Positions 7,087-13,910 of a stretch of DNA of 13,910 nt are shown here, piece after piece (within the stretch, counting starts at the first letter, position 1; the number at the start of each line of letters is the position of its first letter). The notes below the pieces were generated by a model that worked only from the letters and a program-made list of their open reading frames with translations, searched no databases and was not told the origin of the DNA. The DNA is taken from positions 1 through 13,910 of the forward strand of contig MU634258.1 of NCBI GenBank assembly GCA_026770595.1. Reading direction: 5' to 3'. This DNA comes from Ochromonadaceae sp. CCMP2298 (lineage: Eukaryota; Sar; Synurophyceae; Ochromonadales; Ochromonadaceae). The position numbers were made by a program, and so were the translations under genes.

Positions 7087-8648
7087 ATGGGAAAAGAGGA
7101 CAAGGACAAGAAGAAATCGCACAAAAGCGACTCGAAAGAGGACAGTAAAAAATCACACAAGAGCGACAAGAAATCAAAGCACAGAGAGGAGAAGGAGCGA
7201 AAGCACAGCAAAGGCGACCACGAACGTGGAAAAGATGATGGGGATGATCGACCTAAAATCACCGTCGACGACTATTTCACAAAGAGCGAAGAGTTCAGAG
7301 TGTGGTTGAAGTTGACGAAGGGCTCGTACTTCGAAGACCTAACCTCCAAGGACGCTAGGAAGATATTCGAGAAGGACTTCGTGAAAGACTTCAATAAGGG
7401 CAGACTGAGCGCTATGTTCTACGATGGTTAGCAAACATTATCACCTCTCTTTCGCCTTCTCGTTCTCCAGTGCCTAACGGTAGTTCTACTCTTCTTACGC
7501 ATTCTTCAGGAAACATTCCTCATGACATCCGTGCAGCGACTGTGAAATCTCAGCACAAGTAAGGCCTAAAGTTCATACAATACCCAAACTCTATCTAAAC
7601 TCTTACTCCTTTCCTGCTCTTCAGATGGGGCATCAAGATGTCGAAGCAGGAAACTGAGCAGGTAAGGGTCACCAAACCTTTATCGATCTGACCACACTTG
7701 CTAACACGTATCACCTCGCTTTTCGCTTACAGCTGGCAGACTTGGCAGAAGACGTGGACATGCAGACACGGGCTCCTACTGCTACTACTGACGCGACAAA
7801 GGTTCCCTTCTCGAGAAAATGACCTCACTCCCGTACACTGAATTGACCGAGGTCTCTCCGTTTCTCTCCTTTTCTAGCAACAGCGCGGGCCTCAACTAGA
7901 GCCTCCTAAGTCTTCTTCCTCCCAACGGTAAGCAAGTGAATCGCTACCATAGTGGTCCCGTACCTAATCCTGTAACTCTCGCACATAGTGGGCCAGATAG
8001 ACCGTCGCTGTCGCATAAGGAGCAGCAGAAGAGCCACTCGCGTGCTGTCATGGATGAGCTGCCCCGCGCAGGCAGCAGCTTTGAGGCGAGGGCCGACAAG
8101 AGACGAACCGCTGGGGATACTTTACATGGGGCGCATCGTCAGAAGGAGGAGGATCGGGTGAGTGTGCTTACTGAGTACATAAGTATATTAGTGCAAGGGT
8201 GCATAAATACATGTGCATATGTGTTAGCATCTCTTTATTCATCTCTTAACCTTTCTATACGTTTCGACTTCCTCCACCACACCACCAGGATGGTCTTGAG
8301 CAGCACGAGGGGACGGCCTTGGGGGGCGACAGCAAGGATGATTTCCAATCAATGGTCGAGCGAGATCGCAAACGCAGCGATAAAAAACGGGCCAACGTCA
8401 CTGAGCGAGCGAGGTCAGTACCGATAACTCCACCCCATGCACATTTATGTTAAATAATCGCTTCACTTGCTGATATGCAGAGAGCTGGAGGAGAAGCAGC
8501 GGGAGCGCGACACCGCCTTTATGCAGAAGATCGGGTTCGATCCTTCGCAAGGTAAGAGGCGCAGTGCAGTTTATCGCACCTTCATTTTCTTAACTTTATT
8601 ACCTTACATATCACAGGCCGTATGCGGATCGCACCTCGCGAAGATTGA
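7087..8648 (+). CDS. Lys-rich conserved protein of unassigned function (nine exons)
   Basis: Nine exons: 7087-7426, 7510-7558, 7625-7661, 7733-7801, 7878-7927, 7989-8157, 8289-8413, 8481-8551 and 8617-8648. They sum to 942 bp and 313 residues. Introns are 61-131 bp. Most have GTAAG- or GTGAGT-type donors; exons 1 and 4 have weak ones (GTTAGC, GTTCCC). Residues 1-55 are a Lys/His/Ser/Asp-rich tract (KKSHKSDKKSKH...) that could serve as nuclear targeting. Residues 57-132 form the clearest domain: a DDYFTKSEEFRVWLK block, an EDLTSKDARKIFEKDFVKDFNKGRL block, then HKWGIK across the exon 2/3 junction. The DYF..EF..WL pattern after a Lys/Ser-rich head recalls a eukaryote-wide family of uncharacterised nuclear proteins, recalled but not checked. 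Later sections (GSSFEARADK near 212-221 and a helical ARELEEKQRERDTAFMQKIG near 279-298) are charged. The last exon ends GRMRIAPRED at a TGA. No catalytic motif is seen. Confidence 0.78.
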
Positions 8649-8796
8649 AGGCTATGATATTTCTGAGTTCAATTAAGCCGGATTACCGCGAAATACCCCC
8701 TTAGGTCTATTACGTATACTATGGAACAGTCTTGTGTACAAATGCATAAAATCTAAGTCTTAAGCTTCATACGTTTCTTCTATCCAAACGTTGCTT
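8649..8796. other. Short convergent intergenic gap
   Basis: Only 148 bp separate the TGA of the Lys-rich gene from the TAG of the zinc-finger gene on the opposite strand, so the two 3' UTRs probably overlap. I see no gene and no clear polyadenylation signal on either strand. Confidence 0.45.
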
Positions 8797-11785
8797 CTAT
8801 CCGTTGATGCGGGTGGGCGCTCCTTTCATGCTCTTCACTTTGCGTATAACCGAGCTACGCGTCTGCGTCTCCTTCCCAGCCTGCCCGCCCCCCTGCATCT
8901 TGTGGCTAGCTCCATTCTTGCGGCTGACAGTCGCGAAATGCCCTTTCGTCGGAGAGGGCAAGGGAGACACCATGCCGTCTGAGGAGCCTCGTGAGATCAG
9001 CTGCATGCGCTCCCGTAGGTCCTTGGGGTCGCGCATCGTACCGCTGGCGCTGTTGCGCATGGATCCGGGGCGCAGCCCCCCCGCAGACCCTCTTGACAGC
9101 AATTTAATGCGTTCTGTGGCCGTCTGCGACAATCTGGGCTCTCTATTGGGCGAGTACCTATCTGCACCTGTACGGCAGGACTCGTCGTCGATGTTTCCAT
9201 CGTCGGGGGGCTCGTAGGCACCCCCGGTTGCCCAGTCGTAGTGATCCATGAGGCTGTCCGCCTCCCCCCAGCCACCCTCCCCCGCCTCCTCGGCGAATTC
9301 GTCGTTCTCTTCGAAGTCCAGCTCGTAGTTATCATCATCCAGCACCTGCTCCTCCTCGCTAACCTCCTCGTCCACTACCTCGTCCACCTCATCATCAGAC
9401 CCGACGCACACCGGCTCTCCCATCAGCACCTCGTCTTCGTCTTCGATCTCCTGTCCCATCAGACCATCGAAGCTGCCTCGAATCCAACCGTCGTGTTTTG
9501 TCATTTCCGGTACAGACGCATGTCCTTGTCCTTTGCCACTGGACAGCGAGCTGATATTGCTGTCACTCTTCGAAAGTGGAAGCGGCGAACCAGTGTTGGT
9601 ACTTAGACGAGTTTCCGCATTTTTGCTGCCGTGTTTCTTCTCGGAGGGCGTCTTGATGCGTCTGCTCAACCCGTTACCAACAGTCTGGTGGTTCTCCCCA
9701 GCCCCAGGAGAGCTCTTCGCGTCAGCAAATTGTGTCTTCGGGGGAGACTGGCCATTGTCGATCTCCTGTTTCAGAGACTTCGCCTTGGACTGCTTCGTCT
9801 CCCTAGTATCCGGTATGGTAGATGCCTTCGCTGTGCCCTTTTCCCGTGATATCTGACCCCGCGGGCTAGTCGGCATGACAGCAACCTCACCCTGTCTATC
9901 ACTGAAGTCCTCTGTGGGTACTGTGCGCAGGTGGATGTTGCGCAGCAGCCCCTTCAGCTCGACAGCAGGCCTGGCTCCCTCACATTCCCCAGTTATGCCA
10001 GTGCGAGCCTTTGCCATGGAGGTTCCAACTTCCACCTCCATGACTGTCGCCCCGCCCCCCTCAGTCCCCAGTCCGCTTATCTTCAGGATCAAGGGCTGCG
10101 CGGCAGGGCGAGATCTTCTAACTGCCCTCCGCTCTCTCTTGGATTCTGCCAGCGCTCCCTGCTCTCCCTCCCTGCCGCTTTCACTCGGATTGAGGAGGAG
10201 GGGTCTGGAGGTGCTGTGGGTATCCGGAATGTCGATGGCGACGGTGCTGTTGGTCTCCGGGATAGGCGATTCCAATGTCCTCTTCTTTTTCTTCTTGAGC
10301 TTGGGCTTTTTCACAGGGGACAGCACGCTCGAAGGCTTGCTTCTCCGGACTGCTTCTGAGCTAGAACTGCGAATCGGAGTGCGCGCGCTGCCCTTGCCCC
10401 ACACTGGCTCCTTCACCTCCTTCGCCTTCGCACTCTTCGATTTAGCGAGACTTGCAACCGGCGCCACTGGGTCGAGCAAAACTCTGCTCAGTTTCGCGGA
10501 CTTCACCTCTTGCGTTAGCAGTAACCCCTATCAAAAGAATAGAAGTGCATTAGTTAAATGAGTCTATAAGTATAACAATGTATGGGCGTCTTACCGCTGC
10601 TGATTGGGCGTACTTTTCTCTCAGATATGTTCCCCCTTTAGATTGATCTAGTATCTGGTTGTTGAATTTAATGAAGCGCGAGTCTTTGTCCTTGTTGAGG
10701 CCTTTCTGCTTCAGCTGCTCCAGTGCGAGTCGGTTGCGCATCCTGGACAGAGGGCGGTCTTCTAGGCTCTTCTGATTCTGTGCGCGCGTCCGCGAAATGG
10801 TTTTCAACACGGATCGGGAGCAGTTGAGCGGCCCGTGCATGCCGATGTTGTCCACGCCCACTTCCGCCTTGAGGCGCTCCTTGTCCACCAGGTCGGAGGC
10901 GTCTCTGTCGAAGAACTGCGTGCAGAAACTGCACAACTTGACTGCGTTGTGGATGCGGCATGGGTCGATGCGGTGGTCGTTTGGTGCGATCGTCACGCCA
11001 CGTTTCGCCTTCCACCGCGCGACTGCCTTGAATGAAATCTGACCGGGCATCTGCGACACAGGGTATATCCGCTCACACACTGGGCAATCGACCGATTTCT
11101 CCCACTCGTTTCTGTTGATATCCAAATCTGCCGACTTGTCGTAGAGGTACGCCTGGCTGCGTCTCATGACCACTTCCTTCACCACTCTCTTCATCACTAT
11201 CTGCTCCTGCATCATGAAGTTGACGTAGCCCAGGCTGCGCTTGATCATGGAGTCCTCGGCTTCGGCATAGAGGTCGAGCGAGTCGAGGCTGACGTACTGG
11301 CCGGTCTTCGTGTTGTACGCAACCGAGGAGGCGTTCTTAAGAACAGTGTCGAACAGAGAGAGGCCTGGGTTCGGCAGAGGCGAAGACGCATTGGGCTTGG
11401 GCTCTAACTTAGTGACGGGATTCACAGACGGGATTCCAGGAACTTCAAGCCCAGCTGGCTGTCCCCTGGCCAGGTATATAGATACCGCATCGACAATACT
11501 CTCTTCCACGGTGCCATCTGTCTCGATGATTGAAAGATTGCTGATAGCCTCCTCCGAGCCTGTTGATATCTCTCTCACCTTCACGCACCCTTCGAAGGAT
11601 GAACTGTGGAGCTTGCAAAGAAAGTACCTCCCATCGACGCAGAGCGCAAACTTAACCCTCGGACGTGGCGCCTTGCAAATTTCACATGTAGACGAGGCAG
11701 CTGAGTTGTATCGACAGTGGCAAAGATCGCACTCCCAGTGCTTCACCCCCGCCCCCGCACCTTTCCTATTCGCCCTGTTAGCCAT
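8797..11785 (-). CDS. RanBP2-type zinc-finger protein with a second Cys cluster and acidic disordered tail
   Basis: Two exons, 11785-10595 and 10527-8797, joined by a 67-bp phase-0 intron (GTAAGA...TGATAG), give 973 residues. Near the N-terminus, HWECDLCHCRYN...CEIC (W17, C19, C22, N27, C34, C37) matches the RanBP2/NZF zinc finger, a fold that binds RNA, ubiquitin or other proteins. A helical region (about 175-215) leads to a second likely zinc site: C234-x2-C237 ... DPC276 ... C285-x2-C288. A basic segment follows (340-395), spanning the splice site. Exon 2 is mostly disordered: a Lys run KKPKLKKKKK (about 470-479, possible nuclear signal), Ser/Pro-rich stretches, a very acidic block (about 758-814) and a basic C-terminus. 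The first ATG of the frame is at 11872 (29 residues earlier), but the ATG at 11785 has better context (A at -3, G at +4) and lies just before the finger, so I use it. No specific family is recognised; a nuclear RNA- or protein-binding role is inferred. Confidence 0.82.
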
Positions 11786-11872
11786 CGTTGAAGGGCATTC
11801 GGTTCCCAGCAACTTCACGTGGAGGGGAGAGGCACTATTCAGCCAGCCCCGAGGAGGTGATAATGGGACCAT

Positions 11873-12136
11873 CCAGCGGTCATTCCCATTAGAACATCCA
11901 CAGAGAGATGATGGACGAACAGCAGCAGACGAAGAGAGGCCCTCTCCTGCTGCTGCTGAGCTTTGTAACGGTTAGCTCCGAAAATTTCGCGACAGCCTGC
12001 AAAACGGGGACAAAAATCGTTGGGGAAAAATTTTGTTTCCCAGTTTTGTTCTTTTCCTCTGTTTTCTTCAAGTTTTACATCGCACTATATCAGAGAATAC
12101 TATTAGAAAAGCAGCTACCTCAATAAGAAAGAGCGA
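11873..12136. other. Intergenic region with a CAG/CTG palindrome
   Basis: This is the 264-bp gap between the upstream ATG of the zinc-finger gene and the stop of the phosphoesterase-fold gene, both on the minus strand. It should hold the 5' UTR and promoter of the former and the 3' UTR of the latter. CAGCAGCAG at 11920-11928 can pair with CTGCTGCTG at 11947-11955, and GAGAGG (11934-11939) with CCTCTC (11941-11946). An A/T-rich stretch follows at 12020-12070. I see no gene. Confidence 0.45.
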
Positions 12137-13569
12137 TCATTCGAGCAGAGACATCTCGGCGGAGATTAGAATGTGGTCTGAGGGCTCAGCCTCGTTGGGC
12201 AGGGGCCCGGGCACCTCGCCTCTGGGGGGCAGGTCCTTCACAGACTTGACCTCCCAACCAGGAGAATAGAAGAGGTAGTCCAGCGTTTCGATGAACGTCT
12301 CCTGGTCCTGCACCTTGGCATAGTTGGTGAAGTCTGGCTCAGCTCCGTTGGCAGTGACATAGGCGCTCTTCAGCGGGGGGCTCAAGTCTGGTGCCCAGGT
12401 GTCGCCCTCAACGTTCTCGGGGTAGTCGGGGTGCTGTTGTGAATTATGAGTTGTGTGGGTTGTGATAAATTAGTTCTGAATTGAGCCATGGGTAAGAAGC
12501 GGAGAAGTTTAATGAGCAAATGATTTTCAGACGCAGTAGAGAGGGAGGGGCGTGCGTACATTCTTCTCAATCTTGCCCTTGGTCATGAGCTCATACATCG
12601 ACGAGTCAGGCTTAATGTTGAAGTCCCCGGTGTAAATGAAGGGGTCGGCCTTGGCGAATCTCTGAATGTGCTGCGCAGAGAGAGCGCAGTGCGTCACCAT
12701 GACTGAATGAGCAGCGGGCAGCAGAGACAGCAGAGACAGCAGAGGCAGCAGAGGCAGCGGGCAGCAGAATTAGCGGGCAGATGCAGTGGGCAGACAGCCG
12801 CGAGATGGGAAAGAGATGAAGATTTGAGTTAAGCCCAGCTGCGTGAGGTGGTAAGTATAGTAAGGAAGTGCTTACCTGCGGGGAGCTTGAACATGCAGGG
12901 CATGTGGTAGGTGCCCACCACGAAGGGCTTCCGCACCCCAGTCTTGCTCTTCAGCCGCATGCACAGCATCTGGTTCGACCGGTAGAGAACGTTGTCCCAC
13001 AAGTCTACCTTGGCCTTCATCAATCCAATCATAATGACGAATTTCATGAAGGTCTTCTGCAGATCCCGCAGCAGCTTCTGGACGAAGTTGGGCTTGTCCT
13101 TCCTAGGCTGTCTCTTCGTGTCAGCTATCCGCGTGATGTCCACGTCCACGATGTCGTACTTGTCGTTCGGCACAGCTATACCGCAGCCCATGTACCCGTT
13201 GAACTTGTTACCGTACAGTCCTGTCACGAAGTGATAACCGTGGGCAGCAAAGAAGGGGTGCAGGGCTCCGGTCCAGTCGTGCGATATCTCCTGCAAGCAA
13301 ATGATCGCCTTGTCTTTCACCTCGCTCTCCAGCTTCTCCTTGACAACTCCTAGCCTGTATTTGGCGTTGAGCCACTCCGGCTTGCAGGCCTTGAAGTGAT
13401 TCTCGCCGGCCAGTTGGCTGCTCAGGACATTATAGGAGGTCACCTTTATCGATGAAGCCATCCGTATGGAGCTTCTCGTCAAGCGTTGCGCACTCATGGC
13501 GCTGGTAGAGGCAAGAAGCGTGAGGACTGCGAATAAGAAAAATGATCCAAAGAGGAGCGCGGCGGTCAT
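12137..13569 (-). CDS. CCR4-like endonuclease/exonuclease/phosphatase family hydrolase, membrane-anchored or secreted
   Basis: Three exons, 13569-12876, 12702-12560 and 12433-12137, give 377 residues. Introns are 173 bp (phase 1) and 126 bp (phase 0). Every catalytic landmark of the EEP fold is present once spliced: SYNVLS (N47), CLQEIS (E94), TYHMPC (H222), GDFNIKP (D258, N260), ETLDYLFY (D331) and PSDHILI (D365, H366). The order and the YNVL/CLQE wording are closest to the CCR4/nocturnin/ANGEL deadenylase-like branch. Mg-dependent hydrolysis of RNA or another phosphodiester is expected, but the substrate is not certain. Residues 3-20 are strongly hydrophobic and end ASTSA|MSA, like a signal peptide or anchor. 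A basic Ser/Arg stretch (28-40) follows, so ER, secretory or plastid routing is possible. An internal Met37 (MASSIKVTSYN) would give a soluble cytosolic form. There is no leucine-rich repeat region as in yeast Ccr4. Confidence 0.92.
12722..12757. repeat. 9-nt minisatellite in intron 1 of the EEP gene
   Basis: Four tandem 9-nt units, CAGAGACAG twice then CAGAGGCAG twice, lie directly inside the acceptor end of the 173-bp intron. GCAGCGGGCAG segments flank them. On the transcribed strand they form CTGTCTCTG/CTGCCTCTG units, a pyrimidine-rich tract of the kind expected before an acceptor. Confidence 0.8.
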
Positions 13570-13910
13570 GAAGGCGTCACGATTGAGGGATAATCAATGG
13601 AAGGCTCTCCTCCAAGGAGCAAGAAGGAGAGCAATGAGCCAAGAGGAACCATGAGAAATCCCCTGGGGACTAGGTTCCTAAGTTACCCCCTCCCGAAAAA
13701 GGCCCTTTTTTCAATATTTACGCCTCCAAAACAGTCCCATAACTTACCCAAAATATCTTACCTCTGCTGGAACAAGAACTTGGCCTTGGCAGGTGCTGTT
13801 AGCAAGAGTGTAGTGCGACTGTCGGCTACCAGCCTCACTCTGTCACTCACCAGGCTCGCGAGGAGTCTTGAAGGGAGGCGCAAGCGTGACTGCTTGGGCT
13901 GGACCAATCG
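13570..13910. other. Upstream region of the EEP gene and window edge
   Basis: The part near 13570 should be the 5' UTR and promoter of the phosphoesterase-fold gene on the minus strand. A purine-rich stretch lies at 13590-13650 and an A/T-rich one near 13700-13765. From the right edge, a minus-strand frame is open from 13910 to a TAA at 13758-13760 (50 codons, basic and Leu-rich, ending AKAKFLFQQR). It might be the end of a gene that continues outside the window, or chance. Confidence 0.4.
13758..13910 (-). CDS. Possible 3' end of a gene running off the window
   Basis: The frame is open from the window edge to a TAA at 13758-13760. The 50 encoded residues are rich in Arg and Leu and resemble no family I know. 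The stop overlaps AG|GTAAGA, which could instead be a splice donor, and an internal GTGAGT...TTGCTAACAG pair could be a short intron. Its position just upstream of the EEP start equally fits promoter DNA. A weak call. Confidence 0.15.
   Translation of the reverse strand, partial: RLVQPKQSRLRLPSRLLASLVSDRVRLVADSRTTLLLTAPAKAKFLFQQR

Noticed and set aside
7936-8427. Open frame taken as a separate 163-residue gene
   Set aside because: Its middle is exon 6 of the Lys-rich gene; both ends run into introns with clear splice sites.
8481-8676. Longer C-terminus of the Lys-rich protein by reading through 8552
   Set aside because: GTAAGA at 8552 and CACAG ending at 8616 define an intron; splicing gives a short exon ending at 8648 with a basic, family-like tail.
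9875-10561. Plus-strand open frame of 228 codons
   Set aside because: It is antisense to exon 2 of the zinc-finger gene; its long Ser/Leu/Phe runs mirror the Lys/Glu-rich coding strand.
11310-11975. Plus-strand open frame of 221 codons
   Set aside because: It is antisense to the exon with the RanBP2 finger and shows no domain of its own.
12868-13353. Plus-strand open frame of 161 codons
   Set aside because: It is antisense to exon 1 of the EEP gene, whose catalytic motifs are unmistakable.
4220-13746. Shared 11-mer CCCATAACTTA at 4220-4230 and 13736-13746
   Set aside because: An 11-nt match is expected several times by chance in a window of this size, and the flanks do not match.
1-13910. 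Bacterial-type systems: operons, CRISPR arrays, toxin-antitoxin or phage genes
   Set aside because: Spliced genes, a mitochondrial presequence and a plastid leader show a eukaryotic nuclear genome; no array of spaced repeats or phage-like gene is present.

Overview
This window is nuclear DNA from a eukaryote. Seven protein-coding genes are supported, six of them split by short GT-AG introns of about 60 to 190 bases. The genes are close together on both strands. The best lineage clue is the minus-strand gene at 1705-3889. Its product is a TatA/TatB-like thylakoid translocase protein that begins with a signal peptide followed by a Phe-containing junction (SSSF-IP). That bipartite leader is typical of algae with a secondary red-type plastid. 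I infer a photosynthetic stramenopile (ochrophyte), but a haptophyte or cryptophyte is not excluded, and I cannot name a genus.

Layout from left to right: (1) 1-423, non-coding, with nested inverted repeats; (2) 424-1344 (+), a single-exon MPPED/UPF0046-like metallophosphoesterase; (3) 1705-3889 (-), plastid TatA/B-like protein, three exons, converging on gene 2; (4) 4529-5234 (-), NDUFS8, the TYKY iron-sulfur subunit of mitochondrial complex I, two exons; (5) 5617-6702 (+), a DUF1295 / steroid 5-alpha-reductase-like membrane protein, three exons plus a possible tiny first exon at 5436-5440, arranged head to head with NDUFS8; (6) 7087-8648 (+), a Lys-rich conserved protein of unassigned function, nine exons; (7) 8797-11785 (-), a 973-residue RanBP2-type zinc-finger protein with an acidic disordered tail, two exons, converging on gene 6; (8) 12137-13569 (-), a CCR4-like endonuclease/exonuclease/phosphatase with an N-terminal hydrophobic segment, three exons; (9) 13570-13910, mostly non-coding.

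The genes do not form a pathway: they serve plastid protein import, respiration, lipid or sterol-type reduction, nuclear roles and RNA or phosphoester hydrolysis. No tRNA, rRNA, CRISPR array, transposase or viral gene was recognised. The exon models were built by hand from reading-frame continuity, splice consensus and protein-family motifs. Every model sums to a multiple of three. The most unusual points are the very long tail on the TatA/B-like protein, two stop-free introns whose lengths are multiples of three, a perfect 15-bp intergenic hairpin at 6911-6944, the 973-residue zinc-finger architecture, and the ambiguous start of the DUF1295 gene.
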